Positions 1-12,411 of a DNA stretch of 64,000 nt are shown here, one piece after another; positions within the stretch are counted from its first letter, which is position 1; every line of letters starts with the position of its first letter. The stretch comes from Penicillium oxalicum (lineage: Eukaryota > Ascomycota > Eurotiomycetes > Eurotiales > Aspergillaceae): positions 806,001 through 870,000 of the forward strand of contig NC_064656.1 in NCBI RefSeq assembly GCF_001723175.1, in the 5' to 3' direction. A program made the position numbers and the translations under genes. The notes below the pieces were generated by a model that was not told where the DNA came from, ran no database searches, and worked only from the letters and a program-made list of their open reading frames with translations.

Positions 1-583
1 CAGTCAAAGCCATCGGCCTGCTTGGGCAACGCCTCGGGTGCAGGCTCGGTTCGCTCGGCGTCAACTTTCGCCGGGGTCGAGTGTCTCGATGACGACTTTG
101 ACGATGCAGCTTGAGGGATTTCTGGATTTTGTAAAAGGGATCGGAGAGTGGCGTCAAGATCGCCGCCCGGAAATAAACGACTCAAAGCAGTCTCGAAAGC
201 ATGCAAACGATCTTCGACGTATGTCAAGTGCCTTCAATTTTGCATTAGCATCCGGCGTCAAAGCTCTCTGACAATATACACGGTGTACTGACTGTCTCGT
301 GAGCGGACTTCGCGTGACCTTGGGACTGTATCTACAATCCTTGCCTAGTTGCTGGCATTGCAGACAAACCGGCCGATCTTTCGAGCACTTTCCCTGGCAT
401 TAGCAGTCGCTCCACTGCTCAAATCGCTCATGAGGCGAAGGCTCACTCTTGACTTTCTGAGGCGGCACTCGTCGCACTTTTGGTAGGAGTCAGTCGTGGG
501 TTTCTCAAATGTACGTTGCGGTATCGAAGTCGGAGGAGCAAATGACTTACTGCGAACGAATGCGAATCTCGAGTGCTTGCCAT
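1..583 (-). CDS. Zn(II)2Cys6 (Gal4-like) transcription factor, N-terminal part; cut by window edge
   Basis: Partial fungal binuclear zinc-cluster activator that would bind DNA in the nucleus. Exons by hand: 551-583, 447-503, 293-387 (or 293-393), and 1-231 continuing off the window. Start ATG is at 583-581 and all joins keep frame. Exon 2 carries CDECRLRKSR; exon 3 continues CSKDRPVCLQCQQLGKDC, together giving the six cysteines. Directly after comes the linker/dimerisation stretch with SPLTRQHLTYVEDRLHAFE and LSRLFPGGDLD, the pattern seen in the Gal4/Lac9/XlnR-like subgroup, then an S/P/A-rich low-complexity tail. The regulatory middle-homology domain would lie outside the window, so the target pathway cannot be told. 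The choice of 3' splice site before exon 3 decides whether the first loop has 6 or 8 residues between cysteines 2 and 3. Confidence 0.82.
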
Positions 584-1944
584 TTTATCGTGGCAAATTC
601 GTTTGATTGACTCGATTATTCAATGCGCTTTGACCATGACACAGCTCGGGAGTCATCTCCTCCATTTAGTTAGCGATATTTCGACATGCGGTTCGATATG
701 GGCAGAATGTGCTTTTAGAACGGCTTCGAGCGAAACCTCCAAGGAAATTAAAACCATCGCAGCATGCCGGCAAGATTGTGTTTCTCTCTGACATTTAACT
801 CTGGAGAGTCTGGGAAAAGAGTAGCAGCAAACGAAACATGGGTGACTCACGATCGGCGCTTGAGCACACATCGACCAGAATGGACAGGCCAGACTCGCGA
901 TGCGACAGATGAGTGTCCGACGATCCCCTCATCGATAGTGGGGAAGGGACAATCATGTGATATGCGGGCAACTGAAAATTGCGTCGGGGCCTGAGGCAGT
1001 GAGGCGTAAGTTTCTGGTTTTAGGCCATTCAAGCCATTTAATGGTCGATGCGACCGGTTTTCATTTAGTTGAGTGTATTAAACGAGCAAAGTATCCTACA
1101 TCCTACTTGACGTACCTAATGTGGATTATACAGAGTAACTGAACTGTCTAGATTTCATACAAGTTTGCAACAAGAATGGCAGTGTTGTGCATACAACGTA
1201 TTCAACTGCGCACCTACTACGTCAATATTTGTATGGATGATATGGACCTAATGGGGAGCGGAGCCTGCGGCGATTTCAAGTTGAATAATGAACGCATCCC
1301 ACCAGCGGGCGTTGTATCGAATCCAATAAACCTGAACCCAAACTACTCAGTACCGAATCATACCAGTATAGGTGGTACCCAGGTCAATGTGAGATCTACA
1401 TTGGAGTGTGGTGCCTCCATCAATTGTTGGCATGTAGCCGATTGCGAATGTATATCCACCCAGCTTGGTTGGCATTAGCGTGCTTAGGTCCAGTTGCCTG
1501 CCCGTCGATCACCAGATGGACCTAATTAGAGATAGATTCTTGGAATATCGAAATGCACTAGGTGGGCTAGATTCTCGAGAAAGCAAAAGCTCAATTCATT
1601 CCCCAAAAATTTGACAGGGTCATGGCTATAGTTCCAAGTAAATGTAGGTATTCCAAGGTGAAACTACGCAGTAGCAGCGGAAAACATTGAATGATCTTAG
1701 GTACATAATGTTGAAGATGGATGGACGTTCTTGGCAATCCCACTTTGTGGGCCAATCATCGCGTGAAGAGCACCTCGATTTTTATTCTGCCATCACCACC
1801 AGCATCAGCACTTCAAGAAGTAAACCTGACGATTGACGGAACTATACTGGCCCTACGCGGATGCCAAAACCTCACTTCATACAACCCTGATTTAGTTAAA
1901 GGCACATTTGCTCGTCCGTCGCTGTGTCAGGCCGGACTGTGAAA
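584..1944. other. intergenic, divergent promoters of Zn2Cys6 factor and elp6
   Basis: About 1.36 kb between two divergent genes. Open frames here are short and have no recognisable domain or splice pattern. Nothing else supportable seen. Confidence 0.6.
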
Positions 1945-3121
1945 ATGCCATCTCAACCCCCACTACCGCCACTTCTCTCGCCTTACCTATCAGACCAGCC
2001 GGAATCTTCACTTACTGTGGTTTCCTCAGTCTTGGGCGCAACATCAAATTGGCTTGTACTCAGATACCTCTATGCTGCTCTCTCAACAAATGGAAAAGTC
2101 AGCTCACCGGGGCACGATGAACTTATCCCAAGCACTCAGCAGAAAGTGGTGCTTGTGAGCTTCTTGCGAAGTTGGGACTTTTGGAGGACAGAAGCAAAGC
2201 GACTGGTAGGTCACTCATGAATTGGATGCTGGAACCTTTCAACGAGAGGTCGACAAGGTCCTAAAATCTTCAAAAAGCCATGTATTTGCCTGAATTTCCA
2301 TATACTAAACTTTATCTAGGGACTGGACCTTGCGCGGTTGAAAGACAAGCAACAGTTTGTGTTTGTGGATGGACTTTCCGAGCTTTTTACTGCACCAGGG
2401 CATGCCTCAAGCAGTCCGGTCAATGCCGGAAGCACAGCACGCGCTAGCCTTCCCATCAGATCCCAGGCCGGTCCGGTGCCTGGAAGAGTACCGCTTCAAC
2501 AACCGGCGCAGGAGCCTCGATCCCGAGGTGAACTCTCGGGTTTCATGAAACTGCATTTCCACGGACATGGGACAGCTGCTTTAGACGCGATGGAAAGAGA
2601 TATCATCGCCGGGATCACGAGACAAAAATCTTCTGATGAAGTACTTTTGATCATCGACCAGCCTGACTTTCTACTTGCTGCAACGGGGCCGAGTCTAGGT
2701 ATCGGAGCTACGGAGATGGCCGAGTGGGTGATGGGACTGCAACAGGTACGAGAATGATTCGACGGACACTATCGCAAGAATTCAAAGTTGACCATCTACC
2801 TAGCACGCACACGCAACAATCTTGACTTTAGCAGCAGACTCCCCACTGATACACAATGCTTCTACATATGGTCATGGGGAAACCACGCTAGTTGAGACAG
2901 AACATGCGAGCTTTGCGATTGGATTGGCCCACAGAGCCCGCACTGTGATGCAGTTGCGCATGCTGGAAACTGGAGCGGCGAGGGATGTCAGTGGGGTACT
3001 GAGAATAAGTCGAGGCGGAGGTTGGAATGCGGAGATGAAAAACGGGCTGGACGAGAGGGAGCTGTTGTATTATATCCAAAGAGATGGTGGGCTCCGGGTG
3101 TTTGGGCGCGGCGAGTCGTAG
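1945..3121 (+). CDS. elp6: Elongator complex subunit Elp6
   Basis: Exons 1945-2205, 2320-2745 and 2804-3121, all joins phase 0, giving 334 residues. Both introns have standard ends (GTAGGT...TCTAG with a TACTAAAC branch site; GTACGA...CCTAG). Elp6 with Elp4 and Elp5 forms the RecA-like hexameric ring of Elongator, needed for wobble-uridine modification of tRNA. Family-like stretches include the N-terminal PYLSDQPESSLTVVSS, the strand VVLVSFLRSWDFWRTEAKRL, VFVDGLSELF, a central EVLLIIDQPDFLLAA, and the C-terminal LAHRARTVMQLRMLETGAARDVSGVLRISRGG. As in the family, there is no Walker A motif. An ATG at 1945 is the first one giving the conserved N-terminus. Identification rests on overall pattern, not on a catalytic motif. 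Confidence 0.8.
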
Positions 3122-3648
3122 ATTTGACAGTTGCTTCTCTGAAGCTTCTTGTGTCAATGATGTGTAAGGAAAACATGGGTGTATCAGAAGCTTCATTGAA
3201 CCTAAATTGATCATATCGAGAGAGGAAAGGCGTGATGAACGCCGATTCTTTGAAGAGAATTGTCTTCGCATTGTTATCTGTCATGACATAGGGATATCCG
3301 CTTGTCATGAACGAGAAGATAAAAGGAAATTCATGCACTCTTTCAAGGCCAATACCTTGCTTTGTATGCCGCTTCTCCCCTCGTTCATACCTCCATCATG
3401 CCCATTCATTGGATCCAAAGACTATACGCAAAGGATGCAACAAAAAAGACGACAGATGATCGCAACCACACCAACTCCATGAGAAAAGCGATTTTTTTTA
3501 TTTCGGAATTGCCATTTGCATTTCGAGTACATCTATCTCGCAATGCTAGGCCATGTCATGCCAGGATGTCCGACCCACCCCTCATATTCTTTTTCCAGCC
3601 TCTCCGAGCAACGAAAACGCGACGCCGATTGGGAAAGAATTGCTTGAT
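3122..3648. other. intergenic, 3' ends of elp6 and rpl37
   Basis: Convergent 3' regions of about 0.5 kb. No gene, RNA or repeat supported. Confidence 0.6.
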
Positions 3649-4286
3649 TTAGGAGCTCTGGGGGCCACGGGCGCCCTTGGGGGTACCGACTTGGAAGCCG
3701 TTCGTGAAGCGGCGGTGGACGTCGCGGAGAGAGCGCATGCGGCCGGAGCCAGTGGTCTTGCGGCGCTTGGCCTTCTCGCTCCAGTTGACTGTTGTAAGAA
3801 GTGTTTCGCGTAAGCCAACATCCCTATATTTGAAGGTCCATGCTCTCTGAAGAGTCGCTCTGGTATCGTAGATCGTGTCAAAGAGTAGTGGAGGGGATAT
3901 GCATACACTTGCGGGTCTTAGCAGCAGGGTAGCCGCAGTTGGCGCAGGTCGACTTCTGGATGTGGAAAGACCGCTTGCCTATCGAGTTGAGAATATCCGT
4001 CAGTCACATGTGCCGATTGTATTTCGCGATCGCTCTCCATCGACCTCCATCAGCAGTTTCCACCCATATCGTCCAAACTTGCAGATGTCGGCCGGGGACT
4101 GATCGATCGAAAGATTCCAGGTAGCGAGGAGAATACTAACCACAACGACGGCACAAGGTGTGAGTCTTGTTGTGGCGCTTGCCGAAGCTTGAGGTACCCT
4201 TGGCTGTGGTGTTTCGTTAGTCACTGAAAGATTTCGAGATTCCGTATGTTGGCGCGAATCGGGGTTTGGATGTTCGTCGTACTCAT
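3649..4286 (-). CDS. rpl37: 60S ribosomal protein L37 (eL37)
   Basis: Exons on the minus strand: 4283-4286, 4141-4203, 3907-3978 and 3649-3788, giving 92 residues. The protein starts [23 protein letters not shown], continues [23 protein letters not shown] and [19 protein letters not shown], and ends GARGPQSS. The CxxC...CxxC pair (CRRC, CANC) is the eL37 zinc-binding site, and the length fits the family. It is a structural protein of the large ribosomal subunit. The first coding exon is only four bases (ATGA, then GTACGA). It points the same way as slu7 upstream, with about 650 bases between. The upstream region carries a CAGGGC/GCCCTG inverted repeat and a CACGTGAC box (separate entries). 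Confidence 0.96.
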
Positions 4287-4501
4287 TTTGAATTAGGGGA
4301 ACTGTCGAAAAAATGGGCCGGATGTTAGTACGTCAAGAACAATGTTCATTAATAGCGGTGCGGAGGGGAGCGGCATGCGAGCGTACCTGGCAATTCCGTT
4401 AAAGGGCTGTTGTCGGGGTCGTCGTCGCTAGGCGTATCGAAACTTCCCACGAGTGATGATGGTGCCCGGCTAAGCGAAAGCTGTGGGCATGTCACGGGAC
4501 C

Positions 4502-4517
4502 CAGGGCACAAGCCCTG
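4502..4517. promoter_or_regulatory. perfect inverted repeat CAGGGC-ACAA-GCCCTG upstream of rpl37
   Basis: Six-base arms with a four-base spacer, 216 bases upstream of the rpl37 start codon. It resembles the palindromic AGGGC-N4-GCCCT elements bound by Tbf1 in ribosomal protein promoters of Candida albicans (known from that yeast). Function here is inferred only. Confidence 0.45.
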
Positions 4518-4581
4518 AGACCGATAACGTGACCAATACCACTCGAAGAACATAGGTCGGATACTGCAGGTGTCCTATCGC

Positions 4582-4589
4582 CACGTGAC
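4582..4589 (+). promoter_or_regulatory. CACGTGAC E-box (Cbf1-type) upstream of rpl37
   Basis: CACGTGAC lies about 300 bases upstream of the rpl37 ATG and 65 bases from the AGGGC palindrome. CACGTG(AC) is the known recognition sequence of Cbf1-type bHLH factors. Whether it serves rpl37 is an inference. Confidence 0.35.
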
Positions 4590-4942
4590 ATCCCGCCGTC
4601 CTGGCGTAGGTTGAGTGGACCGGCATGTAGTGGGTCAGCTTGATGTGAACCCTATTTTTGTGACCAGTACTTTAGTAGACTTGGGAAGTTGCAAGATGTA
4701 CCGTGAGGCCTCCTGTGTATGGCGTAGAGTTTCATCTAAGCGACTTGCATGTTTGAACGCAGCTTATCTTCACCACAACTGCATGGCCAATGTGGCCCAA
4801 AAGCATCCTACTCTCCACATTTGCCTTCAGCTTTTACCGGAGAGAATAATCAATCATAAATAAAATATTCCTCGTGATGAATGGGGTATTGAAAATGCAA
4901 CGATCTAGAAACAGAAAATTTGCAGAGAAGACCACTACTCTC

Positions 4943-6331
4943 TCAGTTGTCCTCTTGAAGATTTCCGATAAACTTTGCCATGGGATCATCGGCAGCTAGT
5001 CGGCTTCGCTTATAGGACTCGAGCTCTTCCTCTGTGATGCCTGATTTGATCTCATCCAAGGTGCGTTTCTTATGCTGATTTGACGACGGAGGCTGGTCAT
5101 CGTGCCCCTGAACGGGAGGAAGATCTCCAGCATCGTCATCTGCTTCCGGCATCAATAACATGTTGCCTTCCTGACGAAAAGCCTCCCTTCCATCCTCGCC
5201 AGTGCAGTAGCTGTTTTTGACAGTTGAGTAACAGCAGGCGTAGCCCCACTTGAACTCGTGCCACCAGCTGCCCCAGACCGATGTGTGGTTGTTGACCATG
5301 ACGTCTTCGGCGTACTTCGACTTGGTGGCCTTTTTGGGCGCCCCTTTAATTGCACCAGATTCATCATACTCCACGAAGCGCTCATTCTCAATGACCATGG
5401 TGTCACGTAGCGGAGTGGCACCAAGATGCTCGTTCCCTCCATATTTCTCCAGAAGAGCTTTCCGCTCAGCCTTGCGTTTGGCCTCAGTTTCGTCCTTCTC
5501 TTTCTTGCGTAAGAATTCCCCAGACGTGGGATTAGCCTGTAGATGGATCTTGGCTTTTCCTGCTTCTTGAGCGTCCCAAGCGTAGCGCTGGGCTTTCTCA
5601 AACTCGGCGGCGTCGCCTGAAGCACGGATAAAGTTCTCTTCCGCTACCAGCGCAGAAGCTTGATCTTCCTGAGCACCCATATCCACCATTCGTCGAGTCT
5701 TGGGGTCATATTTCGCAGAGTCCAGGTCCAAATTCAAAAGATATTTTGCCGTATCTTCACGAATACGGAGGTTTCGTGTCGCAGTGCTCTGCTGTCGACC
5801 CATGTCGGACTCTTCAGCATATCGGAGATCTTCGTCCTCGGCGTCTTCTCCACCATCCTCGTCCTGCAACTTCTTGAGATCGGCTCCTTCCTTGGCAGCT
5901 CGCTTCAAAGACTCAAGTTCCTCGTATTCATCGATGACCTGGCGATATTCGCTCGCGTCGTATCCGTTCCATCTGTCCCTCTTCGCATCCCATCCCAAAT
6001 CCACATTCTGAACCACCTCGTCCGCCTGAATATCCTTGCCGGTCCATTTTGCACCGTGCTTGCGTGGTCGGCTGAGACATTCCTTGGTTTTATGGGTCAT
6101 CGCACCACAATTCTCGCAAGCACCCTTGCGATACTTGGTTGCAGCTGGTCCCGCGCGCTTCCCCCGGTCATACCATTTGGACTGGTCTTGAGATTTCTTT
6201 TGAAGACGCTGATGCTCAAGATAGTCGTCATTTGTTTCGTCTTCGACGTAGAAGGGCTTTTTTGAGATGAACGATGGGATATATTCGTTGCGCTCCTTGG
6301 CTGCAACATCTGCGGGCTTTCGTGACGACAT
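4943..6331 (-). CDS. slu7: Pre-mRNA-splicing factor Slu7
   Basis: Intronless, 462 residues from the ATG at 6331-6329. A further in-frame upstream extension to 6469 is open but does not look like protein of this family. Slu7 acts in the second catalytic step of splicing, holding the free 5' exon and favouring the correct 3' splice site. The CCHC zinc knuckle [14 protein letters not shown] is at residues 72-85, followed by the highly conserved [16 protein letters not shown] and then [18 protein letters not shown]-terminal KYAEDV...[11 protein letters not shown] segment is also typical. The N-terminal [26 protein letters not shown] matches the usual Slu7 start. It is head-to-head with rev3, with 399 bases between start codons. 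Confidence 0.95.
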   Translation of the reverse strand: MSSRKPADVAAKERNEYIPSFISKKPFYVEDETNDDYLEHQRLQKKSQDQSKWYDRGKRAGPAATKYRKGACENCGAMTHKTKECLSRPRKHGAKWTGKDIQADEVVQNVDLGWDAKRDRWNGYDASEYRQVIDEYEELESLKRAAKEGADLKKLQDEDGGEDAEDEDLRYAEESDMGRQQSTATRNLRIREDTAKYLLNLDLDSAKYDPKTRRMVDMGAQEDQASALVAEENFIRASGDAAEFEKAQRYAWDAQEAGKAKIHLQANPTSGEFLRKKEKDETEAKRKAERKALLEKYGGNEHLGATPLRDTMVIENERFVEYDESGAIKGAPKKATKSKYAEDVMVNNHTSVWGSWWHEFKWGYACCYSTVKNSYCTGEDGREAFRQEGNMLLMPEADDDAGDLPPVQGHDDQPPSSNQHKKRTLDEIKSGITEEELESYKRSRLAADDPMAKFIGNLQEDN

Positions 6332-6730
6332 GGCGATGTATGGGCTGTATGAATTGTGTTTGTGTATCGACGAGCGGGACCAAGCGAGCAGGACGATGGA
6401 ATTTAAGTATGCCTGACTCGAAGTAGGCTCCCAGTGCAAGTGCTTGTTGCTCCTGTCAAACAGAATCAATCATGTGAGGGTCTGGATGGGTCGCTGGAGC
6501 TCCTTACCCACAGCCACGTGACCAAGGGTCCCACTTGCGCGCCGCTAGCGCGCGGCGGATCGGGAGGCGCATATCTCACGTCTCGCATATTGATCGGCAA
6601 ACGCGTATGGGATCGCTGGATATCTAGTTCCATGTTGAATCAAGGGACTCCATCTACATGGGCAACTGTTCAGCTAGCGCTTTCTCGCGCGATGTCGATC
6701 TGGACTCTTGGATGAATCTAATTTCTTCTA
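6332..6730. promoter_or_regulatory. shared divergent promoter of slu7 and rev3
   Basis: The 399 bases separate two start codons on opposite strands. It holds a CACGTG box at 6515-6520 and a GC-rich inverted repeat (CGCCGC-N6-GCGGCG) near 6540-6557. Regulatory use is inferred from position. Confidence 0.4.
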
Positions 6731-9700
6731 ATGGAGCCCTTTCGCGTTCGTCTCAACTGCATCGACCACTATCAAGCGACGGCCTCGGAATTGGATCCTC
6801 CTTTGCCCTTTCGGGATGGAGCCACAGAGAATGATTTCAGGCCAAAGGTGCCAGTGATTCGAGTATTTGGTGCAACTGAGACCGGCCAGAAAATCAGTGT
6901 GCATGTGCATGGTGCATTTCCTTACCTGTACATCGAGTACAATGGGTCATTGGAAACTGATGCAGGTGCGTGTCTAGACAAGAAGACGCTCATTGACATA
7001 AGATCCTTATTGACCGGCTGGGGCTCATTGTGTAGTGAATTCTGCGATTCGGACCTTACATCTCTCAATCGATCACGCTTTGGCAGTAAGCTACCGTCGC
7101 AATGCCCACGACAAAAAATTTGCATATGTCGCTCATATTACACTTGTAAAAGGAATCCCATTCTACGGTTATCACGTTGGATACCGGACCTTCTTCAAGA
7201 TTTACCTACTCAATCCATTCTACATGACCCGTTTAGCGGATCTGCTGCACCAGGGTGCTGTGATGAAACGGCCTCTTCAGCCATATGAGAGCCACCTGCA
7301 ATACATTCCGCAATGGATGTGTGACTACAACTTGTATGGATGTGGATACATGAATTGCAGAAATGTCAAATTCAGGGCTCCAGTTCCGGACTACCTGGAG
7401 CTAAGCAATCTCAACCATCGATGGCATGACCGCTCCATCGAACCAGAAAGCATTATCGATGACCCTGCCCTGCAGAAACAAAGTCATTGCGCTTTAGAGG
7501 TCGACATCTGCGTTCAAGACATCCTCAATCGAGCTGAGATCAAGGAGCGTCACTTGCATCACGATTTCACCGAACTATTGAGACCGGCAGCGCTGAGCGA
7601 ACGTCTGGTTCCAAGTGTTGCTGGACTCTGGCAAGATGAGACCGAGAGACGCAAGAAGCGTATGGGGATCAAAGACCCTAAAAGCACGCCCTTCGGCCCT
7701 GAGGATCTGATTTCTATGTCTGCCGACCCTCGGAATCAATCCAAGGGAGGCTGGGTCCACGAGGAAGAATTCCGTCAATTGGCGCTCAAGATTGCCGACG
7801 ACGAAAGAGCCGATGATAATGGAAGGGATACCTCTTTTGAGACATTTCTTGGTCCTGACGCGGACAAAGGCGATATCAAGACGGCTTTGAGCAGCGTGCA
7901 AGACTTCTATCCTGATAGGATTGTCAATTCGAGTATGCGCCCACCGCATGTCACCTCTTACGGAACTGGGCACCCTTCCGCCCATATCTCGGTCGACGAA
8001 AATCTTGCATCTCAAATAAGCGAGGATTCTGCCTCAGATGGGCAGCTCTCTGAAAATTCAATGAACAGTGGTGGTATAAGTAAGGGCCTACGGCAATCAG
8101 GGCAAGACACACCGGGCGTTGATCCTGGGGAGAGCTTTTACGAAGGTGTATTTGACGAGGTTCCGCAATTTGACAATGCGGAGGTTCAAGAAGATACAAA
8201 TATTGGATACTCGGTTTCCGAGCCCGGCCAGTTAGGACACAAGACCAAATGTTCTCCCGGCAATGCAAACTCAGATTGCAGGCAAGCGCGAGGGGAGTGC
8301 TTGGCCAATTTGAAAAGGTCATGCACAGAGCTCAGCGGCGATGCCAGTCTGAAGAAGAAGCCAAGGTTCTGGATCAATGCAGGCGGCCGAGGCGCCGAGG
8401 AGAATCTCACATCCAGCAACTGTCATGTCCAAACTCTTAGCCATCCCAGTCAACCTGAAATAGGCATGGAACCTGCAGCGTATTCTTCCACGTCGTCTTC
8501 TCAGCGAACAATACGTCCTCCAAAGGCAATGCCCCTCGTTCACAACAGCAGATTGAACTTTCCAGTCGTGAAGGACCCAAATGACCCAATGACAATCTTA
8601 CGCTTTAGCCAAGATGATGGGTCGCATCTTTTGAAAAAAGCCACCAGTTCCCAGGGTCCGCAATCATCACAACCTTTGGGCTCAGTGAATAGTGCAAATC
8701 AAGGCGTTGGAAGCGAAGATTCTTCATTGCATCTCAGTGCCCCCTCGAGCGCGCGCAAAGACGTTCAACTGCTCGATCCGCACGTCTTAGAGTTGGCGTC
8801 GTCTGTTTACGGTGCCTTTGGATTTCGGCGAGACTCAATCCTGTATCTGCCCAAGCTTGCCGGTCCAAGCTCTAATGATGTATCAACAACCATTGGATAC
8901 TCGGGTCGTCCATCAGTGATCTACCAGCAGGCATTTTACGGTGACGAGAGCGACGTACCTGAGAAGCCCAGGCAGTATGCGGGTCGAGAATTTCGCTTGG
9001 GGAGCGACACTATCCACTTTCTACCAGACTTTGATGTTTCGGGGAACACCCTCGCTTTTGGCGAGCAACAAGCCTGCGCACTTCTTGATCGAGAAAAGCA
9101 GGAAAGTCTTGATCGCAATCTCCGAGAAACGTGCACTGCGAGAGTATGGGAATTCGCCGGCGCGCCGCCAAGTCGAGCTGAGGTGGTTGAGTGGTTCAAC
9201 CAAATGGAGGCATCTATATGCTCCGCCAAAGCGAGGACCAGCACGCCTATGAAACCTAATTCTGGTTCTATCAAGACCATGGAAGCGCTGTCACAGATCG
9301 AGGGCCCCACTCAGCAAAACCCCTTCGGCTTCAAGTACTCACAAAAGGCTCAGAAGACGAGCGTGGAGCATCAATCTCAGTACATGAGCATTATGAGTTT
9401 GGAAGTCCACGTAAACACTCGAGGAAAACTGTCGCCCAATCCCGACGAAGATGAAATCTCGTGTGTCTTCTGGGGCTTGCAGTCAGAAGATGAGGATATC
9501 GAAGCCAACAGTTATCTCCCGAATGTCCATGTGGGAATGATTCATCAAGGTGAAGAAGACAGGTCTGAAGTCAAATTTTCCAAGGCGCTGAATATCGAGG
9601 TTGAGCATGAAACCACCGAGCTTGACCTCATCAATCGATTGATCGACATTGTTCGCCACCATGATCCTGACATTATCACGGGCTACGAAGTCCACAATGG

Positions 9701-11933
9701 TTCCTGGGGATATGTGATTGAGCGGGCGCGAAAGAAGTATGACTTCGACCTCTGTGCGGAGCTATCGCGAGTCAAATCGCAATCGAAATCAAAGTTCGGC
9801 AAAGACGACGACCGGTGGGGATTCGAGCACGCTTCCTCGGTCCAAATGACCGGTCGACACATGATCAACATATGGCGAGCAATGCGAGGCGAGATAACGC
9901 TACTACAGTATTCCATGGAAAATGTGGTCTTCCATCTCTTACAGCGCCGCATCCCGCATTATTCAGCGAAAAATCTAACGGAATGGTATACGAGCGGCAA
10001 ACCTCGCAACATCCTCAAGGTCATAGAGTACTTCACGTCACGTGTTCAATTGAATCTGGAAATCATCGGGGCCAACGAATTGATTCCGCGGACGAGCGAA
10101 CAAGCAAGACTACTTGGTATCGATTTCTACTCTGTTTTTGCCCGGGGGTCGCAGTTCAAAGTCGAATCCTTAATGTTTCGGATTGCGAAGCCAGAGAACT
10201 TTTTGCTGGTATCTCCGAGCAGGAAGCAAGTCGGACAACAGAATGCGCTGGAATGTTTGCCTCTGGTAATGGAGCCGCAGAGTGATTTCTACACGAGTCC
10301 CCTTCTGGTTCTTGATTTCCAGTCATTGTACCCCAGTGTGATGATTGCCTACAATTATTGCTACTCAACGTTTCTTGGCCGTGCTGTTCAGTGGCGCGGC
10401 AGAGACAAAATGGGCTTTATGGACTACAACCGACAACCGCGACTGCTTGAGCTTTTGAAAGACAAGATCAACATTGCTCCAAATGGTATGATCTACGCGA
10501 AGCAGGAAGTCCGTCAATCTCTACTTGCGAAAATGCTTACAGAGATCCTGGAAACACGTATCATGGTTAAGACTGGTATGAAGGCCGACAAAGACGACAA
10601 GATTTTACAGCGATTGCTCAACAATCGACAATTAGCACTCAAGTTGATTGCCAATGTCACATACGGCTACACGTCTGCTTCGTTCTCCGGGCGGATGCCG
10701 TGCTCGGAGATTGCGGACAGCATCGTTCAATCTGGGCGGGAGACCCTGGAAAAAGCGATTGCCTTTATTCATTCTGTCGAGCGATGGGGTGCTGAGGTTG
10801 TTTACGGAGACACAGACAGTCTTTTCGTTTACCTCAAAGGTCGCACACGTGATCAAGCTTTTGATATCGGCGAGGAAATTGCACAAGCAGTGACGGACAT
10901 GAATCCGCGACCCATCAAATTGAAGTTTGAAAAGGTCTATCACCCTTGTGTGTTATTGGCAAAAAAGCGATACGTCGGTTTCAAATACGAGCATCGCAAT
11001 CAGACCGAGCCTGAATTTGATGCCAAGGGGATTGAGACTGTGCGACGGGATGGAACGCCAGCCGAGCAGAAGATTGAAGAGAAGGCTCTGAAGCTTTTGT
11101 TTCGTACGTCTGACCTCAGCCAGGTGAAATCTTATTTCCAACGCCAATGTAGCAAAATCATGCAGGGTCGAGTTTCCATCCAAGATTTCTGCTTTGCGCG
11201 AGAGGTTCGTCTTGGCACATACAGCGATCGCGGCACCCTCCCTGCTGGCGCACTACTCAGCACGAAGCGCATGTTGGAGGATCCTCGATTGGAGCCTCAA
11301 TACGGCGAGCGTGTGCCATACGTTGTGGTCACAGGAGCACCTGGGTCGAGACTTATTGACCGATGTGTTGCACCGGAGACACTTCTACATGATGCACAGC
11401 TTGACCTTGATGCCGAATATTACATCACAAAGAACTTGATTCCGCCTCTCGAGCGCATCTTCAACCTCGTGGGAGCCAATGTACGGCAATGGTACGATGA
11501 GATGCCCAAAGTACAAAGAGTCCGGCGTGTTGACGCCACATCGTCCGCCTCCACTTGCGCTCACGGGGACAGTGTCATCGCAAAGAAGACTTTGGAATCT
11601 TACATGCGATCTTCCTCATGCATGGTCTGTCGGGCCAAGCTCATGGATGCTGCTGTGCCTTTGTGCTCTGAATGTTTGCAACAGCCACAGCTAGCTCTTC
11701 TGAATGTCATGTCCAAGCTCCAAGAATCTGAAAAGCGAGTGAAAGCATTGGAAAAGGTATGCCGATCTTGCATGGGTGTATCACCTGGCGACACAGTTGC
11801 TTGCGATAGTATGGATTGCCCTGTCTTTTACTCGCGAACCCGAGCTACCGCAGGATTGCGACACACGAAGGCCGTCCTGGACCCTGTGAGGCAGTTACTG
11901 GAACAGACCGGAGATGCTGGCTTCAGCTGGTGA
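6731..11933 (+). CDS. rev3: DNA polymerase zeta catalytic subunit Rev3
   Basis: Exons 6731-6965 and 7036-11933, giving 1710 residues. The 70-base intron (GTGCGT...TGTAG) restores frame. Rev3 is the family B polymerase of translesion synthesis, extending past lesions with Rev7. Visible in order: N-terminal family B domain with RTLHLSIDHALAVSYRR; a long Ser/acid-rich linker (roughly 300-650); an exonuclease-like domain whose first motif reads SLEVH (about 865) instead of DxE, in line with the lack of proofreading in this family; polymerase motif A DFQSLYPSVMIAYN (about 1172); motif B KLIANVTYGYTSASFSGRMP; motif C YGDTDS (about 1335); KKRYVGFKYE; and a C-terminal CysA (CMVC...CSEC, from about 1607) and CysB (CRSC...CDSMDC), the latter the known Fe-S and Pol31/32-binding module. 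All catalytic aspartates seen are intact. Confidence 0.97.
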
Positions 11934-12411
11934 TCCGGGAACTCTTTGTGAATGATACTATTATACAAAAAGAAAATACAACAATCCAGGATGATTCGAT
12001 CGCGATACCTCTAAAAGCAATATATGCATTTGCTCACAGTAAGCCCCGAGGACACAGGGTCTTGGGGATTCTCAATCGTTCAAATAGAACGAGCAAGCCT
12101 CCTGTCATTGATAAAATGATCCTTGCTTTAGAAGCGTTTTTGTTAAATGACGAGACCATTCGGTTCACCCACTTTCGAATTTGATATTGCACCCGATGTA
12201 GAAATATGATGTGAGTCAAGTTCGCCTCTTGGCCATTGCGATAGACTCAACTAAACATCCAAGTACGTTCGTGGAGTACCAAAGCGCACCGAATAATATG
12301 CACGAAGCCACAAAGAATGCCGTGAGTAGATAAATTGGGAAAGAATGAGTCAGACTCTTCAGGTTGCTCCGACTATCCTGAGTCTTCTGTCTTGCATGGT
12401 ACAACTTCCCA
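11934..12411. other. intergenic, 3' ends of rev3 and the RdRP gene
   Basis: About 480 bases between convergent genes, AT-rich. No gene supported. Confidence 0.6.

Larger units (their letters stand above)
4287..4942. other. intergenic, rpl37 promoter and slu7 3' region
   Basis: About 650 bases. Apart from the inverted repeat at 4502-4517 and the CACGTG box at 4582-4587, nothing else is supported. Confidence 0.6.

Noticed and set aside
9815..10285. 156-residue alternative frame inside rev3
   Set aside because: Shadow of the rev3 polymerase domain, which is continuous in its own frame.
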